From DCFW01 sp963790715 (GTDB lineage Bacteria; Bacteroidota; Bacteroidia; Bacteroidales; Bacteroidaceae), in NCBI GenBank assembly GCA_963790715.1, contig CAWBPN010000018.1, positions 1,054,001 to 1,118,000 on the forward strand: a stretch of DNA of 64,000 bases. Direction: 5' to 3'. Of the stretch, positions 8,582 through 18,500 are shown one piece after another. Below the pieces are notes generated by a model, which did not search any database, was not told the origin of the DNA, and was given only the letters and a program-made list of their open reading frames with translations. The translations under genes and the position numbers were made by a program. The stretch's first letter is position 1; each line of letters starts with the position of its first letter.

Positions 8582-9521
8582 CATACGGCAAGAAGCTTTG
8601 TATGGCGGTGCATCGTTGCCGGTCAGGCACCGTATGCCCGATTCCACTTATGTTATGCCGTCTATTCCCGACAGCTTATGCTATAAGCCGACGTTGCTTA
8701 TGCGCCATGCGTCTGAGCATACAGGTAATAAAAGTGTAGTCGGTAAATTTAAGTTTCAGGAATATCAACCGCAAGATACCACACACTATTATCACCTGAA
8801 TTACGAAGAAACCTCAGGTTATCGTGGCGCTGAAATGAAGTATGATGTCCGTTCCGACGATGTCATCGGAGGATTGTTGATATTTATCTTTGTGATAGTG
8901 GGTTATATCTTTTATCATAATTACAATGCCATCTCCCGTACTATAAAGAAACTTTTCATGAATCGTGAAGAGCAGAACTATACCTTTGAGGAAGTGCGTT
9001 CGAAAGTATTCCTGCAATTTGCTTGTTGCTTGATGTGGGGATTGCTCACGTTTTATTATTATCTCTTCACCGATTCGGACATGACGCTTAACGACAGTCT
9101 GTACGGAATTCCCGAACGATATTGGTTTATGGGGGCTTTTGCCTGCCTGTTTATTATATATTATGTAGTAAAGTGGCTTGGTTATTGCTTTATAGGCTGG
9201 ATATTCTTTGATGTAAAAACGCGAAAAGAGTGGATTAGGTGCTATTCGGTGAATATTTATCTTGGGGGATTTATCCTCTTTCCTATTGTCTTATTGATAA
9301 CATATAGCAATTTAATGTGTGAATATGCATTAATTTTTATCGTTATATTGGTTGTTTTATCTAAAATGTTGATGTTTTACGAGGCATTAAAGCTTTTTTT
9401 AAAGAATTTCTATGGCTTATTCTATATTTTTCCGTACTTTTGCGCCCTAGAAATAGTACCCCTATTACTGTTAATAGAGTTATTAAATCAAACGTATGTT
9501 ACATTGCTCATAAAACTTTAG
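8559..9521 (+). CDS. DUF4271 integral membrane protein
   Basis: A 320-residue protein of unknown function, restricted as far as I know to Bacteroidetes. The N-terminal 105 residues are polar and contain a Tyr/Glu-rich stretch (HYYHLNYEETSGYRG). About six hydrophobic segments follow from residue 106, consistent with an inner-membrane protein. It begins inside the end of the LOG gene and ends 4 bases before hemD, in the conserved order DUF4271-hemD-rnpA-yidD-tyrS. Its 3' end contains a TACTTTTG box (9435-9442) that could be an internal promoter for hemD. Confidence 0.75.
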   Translation: MNSLTKDSIRQEALYGGASLPVRHRMPDSTYVMPSIPDSLCYKPTLLMRHASEHTGNKSVVGKFKFQEYQPQDTTHYYHLNYEETSGYRGAEMKYDVRSDDVIGGLLIFIFVIVGYIFYHNYNAISRTIKKLFMNREEQNYTFEEVRSKVFLQFACCLMWGLLTFYYYLFTDSDMTLNDSLYGIPERYWFMGAFACLFIIYYVVKWLGYCFIGWIFFDVKTRKEWIRCYSVNIYLGGFILFPIVLLITYSNLMCEYALIFIVILVVLSKMLMFYEALKLFLKNFYGLFYIFPYFCALEIVPLLLLIELLNQTYVTLLIKL

Positions 9522-9525
9522 TGCA

Positions 9526-10269
9526 TTGAAAATAAAGAAAGTCCTTATTTCGCAGCCAAAACCTACTTCAGATAAGTCTCCTTATTATGACATTGCTGAA
9601 AAGTATGGTGTTAAGATTGATTTCCGACCTTTTATTGAGGTGGAGGGTTTATCGGTAAAAGAGTTTAGGCAACAAAAGATTTCTATCTTAGATTATACTG
9701 CCGTAATCTTTACGTCTCGTCATTCTGTCGATTTTTTCTTTAGTATATGTCAGGGTATGCGCATTGCCATTCCCGAAACAATGAAGTATTTTTGTATGTC
9801 TGAGACAGTAGCGTTGTACATTCAAAAGTATGCACAATATCGAAAACGTAAAGTCTTCTTTGGCGCTTCAAATAAATTAAATGATTTATTGCCTATTATT
9901 TTGAAGCATAATACTGAAAAGTACTTTATACCTGTGTCTGAACAGCATTCGGAGAACTTTGACGTTTTGACCGAGAATAAAATAAACTTCAAGTGCGGAA
10001 TAATGTATCGTACGGTTAGTGTTGATTTCAACGAAAATGAAATATCGGATTATGATTTGATGATTTTCTTTACACCGGCTGGCATAACTTCGTTATTGAA
10101 GAACTTCCCCGATTTCAAAGAAAAGGATATACGTATCGGTTGCCTTGGTCCTATGACTGCAAAGGCAATACGCGATGCCGGCATTCATCTTGATTTGGAA
10201 GCTCCAACGCCTGCCGCTCCATCAATAACGGCGGCTTTGAGTCTTTACATCAAAGAGAATAACGAATAG
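9526..10269 (+). CDS. hemD: Uroporphyrinogen-III synthase
   Basis: Cyclises hydroxymethylbilane to uroporphyrinogen III in tetrapyrrole synthesis. The 247 residues form the two-lobed HemD fold: the N-terminal ISQPKPTSDKSPYYDIAEKY typical of Bacteroidetes HemD, a YDLMIFFTPAGITSLL strand, then CLGPMTAKAIRDAG near the C terminus (family pattern GxxTAxA). The start is TTG at 9526; no upstream ATG is available because the previous gene's stop is at 9519-9521, so the TTG start appears genuine. It is translationally close (4 bases) to DUF4271. Confidence 0.85.
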   Translation: MKIKKVLISQPKPTSDKSPYYDIAEKYGVKIDFRPFIEVEGLSVKEFRQQKISILDYTAVIFTSRHSVDFFFSICQGMRIAIPETMKYFCMSETVALYIQKYAQYRKRKVFFGASNKLNDLLPIILKHNTEKYFIPVSEQHSENFDVLTENKINFKCGIMYRTVSVDFNENEISDYDLMIFFTPAGITSLLKNFPDFKEKDIRIGCLGPMTAKAIRDAGIHLDLEAPTPAAPSITAALSLYIKENNE

Positions 10270-10292
10270 ATAATAATGTAAACACTGTATAA

Positions 10293-10323
10293 TGTCGTCG
10301 GTTAGCCAATCGACGGCATATTT
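10293..10323 (+). terminator. Hairpin between hemD and rnpA
   Basis: TGTCGTCG (10293-10300) pairs with CGACGGCA (10311-10318), including one G-T pair, followed by TATTTT. It could attenuate read-through from hemD into rnpA. The U-run is short, so confidence is low. Confidence 0.35.
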
Positions 10324-10328
10324 TGTAT

Positions 10329-10742
10329 ATGAAGGAAAATGGTTTTGATAAGTCGCAGCATCTTTGCAGCAAGAAACGTATTGATACGTTGTTTGCCGCC
10401 AAGACTTCTTTTGTGGTTTATCCCATTCGTGTTATCTATCATTCGGAACCTTCGCAAGCCGACCTGCCTGCCGTACAGTTGCTGCTTAGTGTTTCCAAGC
10501 GCCATTTTAAAAGAGCTGTCAAACGTAATCGCGTCAAACGGCAGTTGCGCGAGGCTTATCGAAACAACAGTTCTGCTTTGCGTAGGCTGGCGGCAGAGCA
10601 GTCTCTTCATCTGGATATAGCTTTTCTTTGGCTTGCCGATGAGCTTTCTTCATCGGAACTGGTTAATGAGAAGATATGTGAGGCAATAACCGTATTGACG
10701 GACAAAATCAAAGATATTTCCGTAAAAGTTGAGGAGGCATGA
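10329..10742 (+). CDS. rnpA: Ribonuclease P protein component
   Basis: Protein subunit of RNase P, which matures tRNA 5' ends with the rnpB RNA (not in this window). The frame opens at a TTG at 10323, but the ATG at 10329 is the likely start, giving 137 residues. The RNR signature is clear: SKRHFKRAVKRNRVKRQLRE (about residues 56-75). The C terminus is followed immediately by yidD, whose ATG overlaps the rnpA stop (ATGA at 10739-10742), so the two are translationally coupled, as in many bacteria. Confidence 0.93.
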   Translation: MKENGFDKSQHLCSKKRIDTLFAAKTSFVVYPIRVIYHSEPSQADLPAVQLLLSVSKRHFKRAVKRNRVKRQLREAYRNNSSALRRLAAEQSLHLDIAFLWLADELSSSELVNEKICEAITVLTDKIKDISVKVEEA

Positions 10743-10960
10743 AGAAAATCCTTTCATATATCCTGTTGATACCGATATATTTTTACCGTCTGTGCATATC
10801 GCCCATGTTTCCGCCTACGTGTCGCTTTACGCCTACATGCTCGCAATATGCCATAGAAGCTATCAAGAAACACGGTCCGTTCAAAGGTTTATGGCTTGCT
10901 GTTCGCCGAATATTGCGTTGTCATCCGTGGGGCGGTTCGGGTTATGACCCGGTGCCGTAA
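10739..10960 (+). CDS. yidD: Membrane protein insertion efficiency factor YidD
   Basis: A 73-residue membrane-associated protein that in E. coli aids YidC-dependent insertion of inner-membrane proteins. The family hallmarks are all visible: a basic amphipathic N terminus (MKKILSYILLIPIYFYR), the cysteine motif CRFTPTCSQYA and the C-terminal CHPWGGSGYDPVP. The start overlaps the rnpA stop by 4 bases. The ending at GYDPVP is the normal family end, so the gene is complete. Confidence 0.95.
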   Translation: MKKILSYILLIPIYFYRLCISPMFPPTCRFTPTCSQYAIEAIKKHGPFKGLWLAVRRILRCHPWGGSGYDPVP

Positions 10961-10976
10961 ATAAATCAAGGTACAA

Positions 10977-11008
10977 TTTGGTGGTTATTATAAAGAGTGG
11001 TATTTTTG
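10977..11008 (+). promoter_or_regulatory. tyrS promoter
   Basis: TTTG at 10977-10980, a 20-base spacer and TATTTTTG at 11001-11008: a full Bacteroidetes promoter 31 bases upstream of the tyrS ATG. Confidence 0.72.
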
Positions 11009-11039
11009 TACTATTATTAATAATTAATTGTTTTAGTTG

Positions 11040-12332
11040 ATGAATTTCGTAGAAGAATTAAGATGGCGCGGAATGTTGCATGACATGATGCCCGGTACTG
11101 AAGAATATCTCAATAAAGAAAAAGGAGTAGCTTATTTAGGTATCGACCCTACGGCCGACTCATTACATATAGGTCATTTATGTGGTATAATGATGCTCAG
11201 GCATTTTCAACGTTGCGGCCATTCACCGATAGCTTTATTAGGTGGCGCAACGGGTATGATAGGCGACCCTTCGGGTAAGTCTGCCGAACGTAACTTGTTA
11301 AGCGAAGAAACGTTGCGTCATAATCAGGCTTGTATAAAGAAACAATTGGAAAAATTTCTTGATTTCGAATCCGATAAACCAAACAAGGCACAATTAGTTA
11401 ATAACTATGATTGGATGAAAAACTTTACGTTTCTGGATTTTGCACGTGACATCGGTAAACATATCACTGTCAACTACATGATGGCTAAAGACAGTGTGCA
11501 GAAACGCCTTAACGGGGAAGCTCGCGACGGACTTTCATTCACTGAATTTACATACCAACTGCTGCAAGGTTATGATTTCCTTTATCTCAATCAACACAAA
11601 GGATGCAAACTGCAAATGGGCGGAAGCGACCAATGGGGCAATATCACCACAGGCACTGAACTTATCCGCAGAACTACAGGCGGTGAGGCTTATGCGCTGA
11701 CATGTCCTTTGATAACAAAGGCTGACGGTGGTAAGTTCGGAAAAACGGAGTCGGGAAACGTGTGGTTGGATTCTAATTATACGTCACCGTATAAGTTTTA
11801 TCAATTTTGGTTGAACGTCAGTGACAACGATGCCGCTAAATATATAAAGATATTTACTTTTATCGGCAGAGAAGAATGCGAAAGTCTGATAGCCGAACAT
11901 CAACAAGCTCCCAATTTAAGAGTTCTTCAAAAACGTTTGGCTAAGGAAATAACCGTGATGGTTCATAGCGAAGACGATTATAATGCGGCCGTTGAGGCTT
12001 CGAACATATTATTTGGTAAAGGCACATCCGATGCTTTGAAGAAGTTGGATGAAAAGACATTGCTTGATGTGTTCGACGGTGTTCCGCAATTTGAAATTTC
12101 ACGTGATGCGTTGAGTGCCGGAGTGAAGGCGGTTGACTTGTTGGCTGACAGCACAAAGGTATTTGCAAGTAAAGGTGAAATGCGGAAGATGGTTCAAGGT
12201 GGCGGCGTTTCACTTAATAAGGAGAAACTGAGCGCGTTCGACCAAATGATTACTGCCGACAGCCTTCTGGACGATAAGTATTTGTTGGTTCAAAAAGGTA
12301 AGAAAAACTATTATTTATTGATTGCAAAATAA
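11040..12332 (+). CDS. tyrS: Tyrosyl-tRNA synthetase
   Basis: Charges tRNA-Tyr. A class I synthetase of 430 residues, normal for TyrRS. The HIGH motif is in DSLHIGHLCGIMM (about residues 38-50), the tyrosine site includes GSDQWGN, and the second signature is KFGKTESGN in place of KMSKS, as in bacterial TyrRS. The C-terminal S4-like RNA-binding domain starts around residue 360 (RKMVQGGGVSLNKEKL). A TTG at 11037 is in frame, but the ATG at 11040 is preferred. It has its own promoter. Confidence 0.96.
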   Translation: MNFVEELRWRGMLHDMMPGTEEYLNKEKGVAYLGIDPTADSLHIGHLCGIMMLRHFQRCGHSPIALLGGATGMIGDPSGKSAERNLLSEETLRHNQACIKKQLEKFLDFESDKPNKAQLVNNYDWMKNFTFLDFARDIGKHITVNYMMAKDSVQKRLNGEARDGLSFTEFTYQLLQGYDFLYLNQHKGCKLQMGGSDQWGNITTGTELIRRTTGGEAYALTCPLITKADGGKFGKTESGNVWLDSNYTSPYKFYQFWLNVSDNDAAKYIKIFTFIGREECESLIAEHQQAPNLRVLQKRLAKEITVMVHSEDDYNAAVEASNILFGKGTSDALKKLDEKTLLDVFDGVPQFEISRDALSAGVKAVDLLADSTKVFASKGEMRKMVQGGGVSLNKEKLSAFDQMITADSLLDDKYLLVQKGKKNYYLLIAK

Positions 12333-12348
12333 AAAATTCCGCTAAATG

Positions 12349-12380
12349 TTTGGACAATTCGCGGAAACGGTATATCTTTG
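12349..12380 (+). promoter_or_regulatory. tRNA-Gln promoter
   Basis: TTTG at 12349-12352, a 20-base spacer and TATCTTTG at 12373-12380; transcription should start about 28 bases upstream of the tRNA. Confidence 0.75.
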
Positions 12381-12414
12381 CCGCGTCTTTCTGAAAGGGA
12401 AGTAACAATATGCT

Positions 12415-12485
12415 TGTTCTATGGTGTAATGGTAGCACTACAGTTTTTGGTTCTGTCAGTCGAAGTTCGAATCTTCGTAGAACAA
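12415..12485 (+). tRNA. tRNA-Gln (anticodon TTG)
   Basis: A 71-base cloverleaf. The acceptor TGTTCTA (12415-12421) pairs with TAGAACA (12478-12484), with discriminator A. The D arm contains AATGGTAG, the T arm has GTTCGAATC, and the anticodon TTG is at 12447-12449. CCA is not encoded. The innermost anticodon-stem pair is U-U (12444 with 12452), where A-U would be usual. Confidence 0.95.
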
Positions 12486-12526
12486 CACAAAAAAGCTCAA
12501 CATGAAAATGCTGAGCTTTTTTGTGT
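12485..12526 (+). terminator. Bidirectional terminator between tRNA-Gln and the DEAD-box gene
   Basis: A 15-bp inverted repeat (12485-12499 with 12512-12526) with GCTCA/TGAGC at its core and A-run/T-run flanks. It directly follows the tRNA and also lies just past the stop of the convergent helicase gene, so it can serve both strands. Confidence 0.88.
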
Positions 12527-12541
12527 TATATAGTTTACGTA

Positions 12542-14296
12542 TTATTTGCGATATTTTCTTTCTTTATCGTTACGATCTTTGTTATGGCTATGGCCTTCTC
12601 CACTTTCGCCGCCGTCGGCAATTTCAACAGACACGTCTCTTCCGTTGAATTGTTCTTTGTTAAGAGCATTAATCACCTTCTTGGCTTGTTCCTGCTCAAC
12701 TTCAAAGAAAGAGAAGTTTTTCATTAAGTCGATACGTCCTATCTTAACGTGAGTACTGCGCGTGCGACGATTAATCATCTCAATCAGTTGTGCAGGGTAG
12801 AAGCTGTCGACTTTTCCCATGTTTATGAATAAGCGGCTATACCCGGCTTCCGGTTTACGTGGTCCACTATCATGCCGTTTTCGATCACGACGGTCATCGC
12901 CGTAACGTTCATTTCTGTCACCGTAGCGTTCGTTTCTATCGCGACGACCTCCTCGTTCTTCACGAGCTGTCGGTACTTCGATGTCTTCTGCATCATGGTA
13001 GTAGTCCAGAAAGCGGTTGAACTCCAACGAAACCATACGTTTAATCAAGTCCTCTTTGTCAAGCCAGTCGAACTTACGATAGATTGTCGGTAGAAAGCTT
13101 TCTATTTCATCTTCGTTTACTTTTACCTTTTCTATGTCGTCAATCACTTTAAGCAATTGTTTCTCGCAAATCTCTTTACCTGTAGGCAGAGTACCGACTT
13201 TGAATTCTTTCTTTATATTACGTTCGATGCTACGGATTTTACTTTTCTCGCGCAAGTTGATAATTGCTATTGATATACCGGTTTTTCCTGCACGTCCGGT
13301 ACGTCCGCTACGGTGTGTATATGATTCGGTATCATCCGGTAGCTCGTAGTTGATGACGTGTGTCAGGTCTTCAACGTCAATTCCACGTGCGGCAACATCG
13401 GTGGCAACCAGTAGTTGTATGGTGCGATTTCGGAATTTCTGCATTGTCAAGTCGCGTTGTTGTTGCGAAAGGTCACCGTGTAAAGCTTCGGCGTTGTATC
13501 CTCCCTGAATCAGTTTGTCGGCAACTTCCTGTGTTTCCATACGAGTGCGGCAAAATATAATTCCATATATATCGGGATAATAATCTACAATACGTTTTAA
13601 CGCACGGAACTTGTCTTTGGCATGCACCATATAATATATGTGGTTTACATTGGCAGTGCCTTCGTTCTTATGACCGATTACAATTTCTTTTGCGTCGTGA
13701 AGATAATTCTTTGCTATCTTACTTATCTCTGGTGACATTGTAGCAGAGAACAATAATGTGTTGCGGTCTTTAGGAACTTGTGCCAAAATGGTGTTGATAC
13801 TGTCGGTGAAACCCATGTCGAGCATCTCGTCAGCTTCGTCCATAACAACGTTGGCCACTTTTTCAAGCGAAACGTTTTTACGTTCCATCAAGTCGATTAA
13901 TCGTCCGGGAGTAGCTACAATAATATGCACACCACGCTTAAGACTGCGTATTTGACTTTCAATGCTTGAACCTCCGTAAACCGGCAGCACTTTAAGACCG
14001 TCAATGTATTTTGAGTAATCTGTTAAATCTCCTGATATTTGTAAACAAAGTTCACGTGTAGGGCTTAGTATCAACGCTTGCGGATAACGTTGATTTACGT
14101 CAATTTTCTGAATAAGAGGTAATCCATAAGCAGCCGTCTTTCCTGTACCTGTCTGTGCAAGAGCAACGACATCGTTGTTTTCACCTAATAAATACGGTAT
14201 TACTTCCTCTTGTACCGGCATGGGATTTTCATACCCCATCTCTTCAATCGCTTTCCGTATTTCAGAGGAAACGCCTAATTCTTCAAATGTTTTCAT
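12542..14296 (-). CDS. deaD: DEAD-box ATP-dependent RNA helicase
   Basis: RNA helicase of the DeaD/CsdA type, probably for ribosome assembly and mRNA remodelling at low temperature. Motifs in order: Q-motif region GYENPMPVQ, motif I AQTGTGKT (about residues 42-49), PTRELC, VMDEADEMLD (motif II), SAT (motif III), then RGIDVEDL and HRSGRTGRAGKTG (motif VI). The C terminus has an Arg/Asp-rich linker with NERYGD repeats (about 455-485) and a DbpA-type RNA-binding domain (YSRLFINMGKVDSFYP). 584 residues. A TATCTTTG box lies upstream at 14320-14327. Confidence 0.93.
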   Translation of the reverse strand: MKTFEELGVSSEIRKAIEEMGYENPMPVQEEVIPYLLGENNDVVALAQTGTGKTAAYGLPLIQKIDVNQRYPQALILSPTRELCLQISGDLTDYSKYIDGLKVLPVYGGSSIESQIRSLKRGVHIIVATPGRLIDLMERKNVSLEKVANVVMDEADEMLDMGFTDSINTILAQVPKDRNTLLFSATMSPEISKIAKNYLHDAKEIVIGHKNEGTANVNHIYYMVHAKDKFRALKRIVDYYPDIYGIIFCRTRMETQEVADKLIQGGYNAEALHGDLSQQQRDLTMQKFRNRTIQLLVATDVAARGIDVEDLTHVINYELPDDTESYTHRSGRTGRAGKTGISIAIINLREKSKIRSIERNIKKEFKVGTLPTGKEICEKQLLKVIDDIEKVKVNEDEIESFLPTIYRKFDWLDKEDLIKRMVSLEFNRFLDYYHDAEDIEVPTAREERGGRRDRNERYGDRNERYGDDRRDRKRHDSGPRKPEAGYSRLFINMGKVDSFYPAQLIEMINRRTRSTHVKIGRIDLMKNFSFFEVEQEQAKKVINALNKEQFNGRDVSVEIADGGESGEGHSHNKDRNDKERKYRK

Positions 14297-14319
14297 TATA
14301 AACTTATATAATTAAGCCG

Positions 14320-14327
14320 CAAAGATA
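14320..14327 (-). promoter_or_regulatory. DEAD-box gene promoter -7 box
   Basis: TATCTTTG on the minus strand, 24 bases upstream of the helicase start; a perfect TAnnTTTG. Confidence 0.58.
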
Positions 14328-14465
14328 CGAAGAATAATTAGAATGTTTGAGTTTGTTTAAGTATTATTGATTTTATATACAACAAATAAAAGTATTTTCA
14401 AACATAAAAAATCGTTAGTTTGTCTAAATAATAGAAAAGAAAAAATGTAATGTCCACATATTTAG

Positions 14466-14473
14466 TATATTTG
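14466..14473 (+). promoter_or_regulatory. Promoter -7 box of the phosphatase/GH18-NodB-GT2 operon
   Basis: TATATTTG matches TAnnTTTG. The expected transcription start (about 14480) excludes the in-frame start at 14450 and supports the ATG at 14501. Confidence 0.55.
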
Positions 14474-14500
14474 CGTGTTGTAATAAGAAAATGTAAAGAA

Positions 14501-15568
14501 ATGAAGGTGCCCATTTTACTATTGTTTACGCCTATTTTTACTTCATTGGTCTCTTGTGCTTCTTCACAACCAAGTATTTCTGTTGCATGTGAAGAAAATA
14601 ATAAGGGCAATTTTGTAATGAAATGGGAAACCTCTCCAATTATAGAGGGGCGGATCAAGGTGTATGCATCTCCGGACCCCAATCATATCTCTACTGAAAG
14701 TAATCCTGTGGCCGAAGCAGGTATCAACGAAGAAAGAGTGACGTTGGTTTCAGCCAATCCTTTGGTACGCATGTACTATACAATGGTTTTCAATGATGAA
14801 TTCCCTGTAACTTTATCTTCACGAAATGTTAATGTGTCGGGCGTGCAAAACTTCCGTGACATCGGAGGTTATCCTGCAAGCAGGAATAAAGAGACGGTTT
14901 GGGGGCATGTTTACCGTTCGGCCGACATTGATAACATTGATTCCGAAGGCATAGCCGTACTTCGCGGTTTGGGTATACGCACAATTATCGACCTTCGTTC
15001 GCAAAGCGAGATACGTAACAGCCCAAGATTAAAGGGCATCAATTATATACATATTCCGATTTATTCCGATGATATGCTTAATGAAGTATCTAAAGTATAT
15101 AACGGTGATGTTATAGCCGATTCGGTGCCGTCGCTTGTAGAACGCATAAATGCTAAAGTCCTCTCCAAACGCAAATGGGCTTACCGAAAAGTGTTCAAGT
15201 GTTTGCTCGTACGTGATAATTATCCGGTACTCATCGAATGTTCGGACGGAAAATCGCGTACAGGTCTTGTCACGGCTGTTCTTCTGAGTGCTTTAGGTGT
15301 TAATTATGATTTTATATTAAAGGATTATCAGTTGAGCAATCTTTATTTTGACGTAACAAAGTTTCATCGTGACGCTTACAGAATGCCGGAGTCGGCACAA
15401 GAAGCAATAACATCTTTCTTTTCTGCGAAAGAGGATTATCTTGATGACGCTTACCAACATATTATAGATGACTATGGAGATGCTACACATTATTTGACTA
15501 AGGGTGTAGGCCTGTCGAAGCATGATATTGAAAAGCTGAGGCGATTTTTGTTGAAAAATAATTATTAA
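14501..15568 (+). CDS. Lipoprotein tyrosine-protein phosphatase (IphP/Y_phosphatase3 type)
   Basis: Probable secreted or envelope phosphatase. With the start at 14501 the protein has 355 residues and a lipoprotein signal (MKVPILLLFTPIFTSLVSC). An Ig-like N-terminal region precedes NFRDIGGYPA (about residues 117-126), the family hallmark, and the catalytic P-loop CSDGKSRTG fits CX5R, with Cys247 and Arg253. The acid region lies in IIDLRSQSEI. The next gene, a polysaccharide synthase/deacetylase fusion, starts only 9 bases downstream, so the two form an operon; the phosphatase could act on a glycan-phosphate or a regulatory protein, but nothing in the sequence decides this. Confidence 0.85.
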   Translation: MKVPILLLFTPIFTSLVSCASSQPSISVACEENNKGNFVMKWETSPIIEGRIKVYASPDPNHISTESNPVAEAGINEERVTLVSANPLVRMYYTMVFNDEFPVTLSSRNVNVSGVQNFRDIGGYPASRNKETVWGHVYRSADIDNIDSEGIAVLRGLGIRTIIDLRSQSEIRNSPRLKGINYIHIPIYSDDMLNEVSKVYNGDVIADSVPSLVERINAKVLSKRKWAYRKVFKCLLVRDNYPVLIECSDGKSRTGLVTAVLLSALGVNYDFILKDYQLSNLYFDVTKFHRDAYRMPESAQEAITSFFSAKEDYLDDAYQHIIDDYGDATHYLTKGVGLSKHDIEKLRRFLLKNNY

Positions 15569-15577
15569 ATAAATTAA

Positions 15578-18500
15578 ATGGGGAAACAGATATTTCAGAC
15601 TGATAGTAAATCGCGTTGGAGGGAGTTTAAGTGGAGTATACGTGTCATTGCTTTTATATTGGGTATTTTAATAATTGTATTCATTACGATGCTTATTATC
15701 GACCACATTCCAAGTATACCACCTTTCCATCAAGATTACCGTAGTGTCGTAGCTGCATCCAAACCTTTTCTTCAGGAAAATAAGTATTCACGAGAATATA
15801 AAGGCTTCCGCAAATACATTATGGACCGCAGTTTCCATTCGGATTATGCCAAGGAAAAGCGGGCATATCTGCGGAAACATCATTCGGTATCCGGTTGGGA
15901 TCGCTTTCCTGCCGGCATACGATCAGCTTTCTATGTTACGTGGGATAATAGGTCATACCTTTCGCTTAAACGCAACATCAGGCATCTTAACCTTGTTCTT
16001 CCCGAATGGTTTTTCATTAATCCAAAAACCGATAATATTGATGTCAAGATAGACACGAGGGGACTTAATCTGATGCATACCGGAGGAGTTCCCATCATGC
16101 CGATATTGAGTAATAACTATAACGGCAAGTTTGTGCCTGATGGCGTTGGGCGTATCCTGCACAATCCCGCTAAACGCAAAGCCTTTATTAATAATGTGCT
16201 TAATCTATGCTTAAAGAATAAGTTTATCGGCATTAACCTTGATTTAGAGGAATTGAAAGAGAATAGCGACGAATATCTTACGACTTTCGTACGCGAAATG
16301 GCAACAGCTTTTCATTCACACGGTCTGTTGATTACGCAAGATATTATGCCTTTTAATACTGACTATGACGTACAGAATTTGGCTTATTATGACGATTATC
16401 TCTTTCTAATGGCATATGATGAGTATTCTCTTGATTCCGATCCAGGACCAATAAGTTCGCAACGCTGGATTGAAGCTGCTCTCGATGATTTGGCACGTAA
16501 GGTTCCTAATGACAAGATTGTGCTTGGCTTGGCAGCTTACGGTTATGATTGGTGTGATGATAAAGATCAGAATGAAAATTTGTCTTATGCCGATGCAATA
16601 GGCAAAGCAAACGGTTGTGGCTCGAAGATTATATTTAATAATAATACGTATAACCTTAACTATGCCTTCAGCGATTATAATGATTTGGTGCATCAAGTAT
16701 ATTTTACAGATGCGGCAACTAACTTCAATATTATGCGCTTCGGTGTAGAATACGGACTTGCCGGGTTCGGTTTGTGGCGTCTGGGAAGTGAGGATAATCG
16801 TTTATGGAAATTTTATGATAAAGATCTTTCAGAAAACCAAGTAAATAAAATAAGTAAAAATAGTCTTGAAACCGTTCCTTTTGTCAACGGTGTTAATTAT
16901 ATAGGTGACGGTGAAATACTTGACCCGGTGAAGAATCCTCAGCGCGGCGATATTCGTATGGAGGTGGACAGTATGGAAATGCTTATCTCGGAAGAAGATT
17001 ATGTAAAGATTCCTTCACCTTATATTATTCATAAATACGGTGAGGCTCCTCCGCGACAATTGCTGCTTACATTTGATGATGGACCTGACGCACGCTGGAC
17101 ACCTCAGATTCTGAAAATATTGGCACAATATCATATTAAAGCTGCTTTCTTCATGGTAGGTTTACAGGTTGAGGCTAATCTTCCTATAGTAAAACAAGTA
17201 TATGAGCAAGGCCATATAATAGGAAATCATACTTTCACTCACAGGAATGTTGCTAACAATACTCCTCAACGTACGGCGGTGGAATTGGAATTGACCCGAT
17301 TGCTTATCGAATGCATTACAGGCCATAGCACAATCTTATTTAGACCTCCTTACAATGCCGATAGCGAACCAACTACAATGGAAGAGATATTACCTATTGT
17401 ATGGGCACGACAGCACAACTATATAACTGTTGGAGAATCTATCGACCCGGAAGATTGGGAAGAGGGTATTAAAGCTGATGAGATATATAATCGTGTAATT
17501 TACCAAGTTACGCACTCCACCGGTCACATTATCTTGCTGCATGATGCCGGAGGTATTACACGTATTGAAACTATAAAAGCATTGCCACGTATTATTAATT
17601 ATCTTGAGAAACATGGTTATACATTTACTACATTAACATCTATTCTGGGTAAGTCACGTGCACAACTTATGCCGGCAATACCTAAAGGTAAAGCATACTA
17701 TGCAATGCAAGCCAATTTGCTTTTGGCTACAATAGTATTTGAAATAGGTAATTTCCTTGGAGCAATGTTCATCATTTTCATTATTCTTGGCTTCGGGCGC
17801 TTGTTGTTTATGGTTGTGCTTACAGTTCGCGAAAAACGCAAAGACCGTGCCATAACGTTTGATACTGAATTGCTTAAGGATGCTCCGCTTGTCTCTATAA
17901 TAGTGCCGGCGTTTAACGAAGAAGTAAATGCTGTGTCGTCATTGAACAACTTGTTGCATCAGGATTATCCCAACTATAATATTATTTTCGTTGATGACGG
18001 CAGTTCGGATAATACATACAATGCAGTCTGCGAGGCTTTCTCCGATAATTCTAAAATAAAGATATTTACCAAGCCGAATGGAGGTAAAGCTTCAGCGCTG
18101 AATTACGGCTTAAGTCGTACTGATGCTGAATATGTTGTGTGCATTGATGCAGATACAAAACTGTTGCCTGATGCAATGTCTTGGTTAATGATGCATTATC
18201 TCGGCGAACGTGGCGCTAATGTTGGAGCAGTTGCAGGTAATGTGAAAGTTGGCAATCGGGTAAATATTCTCACCAAATGGCAGGCAATAGAATATACAAC
18301 GAGTCAGAATTTCGACCGGTTGGCTTATTCGAATATCAATGCAATAACTGTGGTTCCCGGAGCAATAGGTGCTTTCAAGAAGTCGGCTATCGAAGCAGCT
18401 GGCGGACTGACAACCGATACTCTTGCCGAGGACTGTGACCTTACAATCCGTATCACACGTGCGGGTTACCGGGTTGATAATGAAAATCGTGCGGTGGCTC

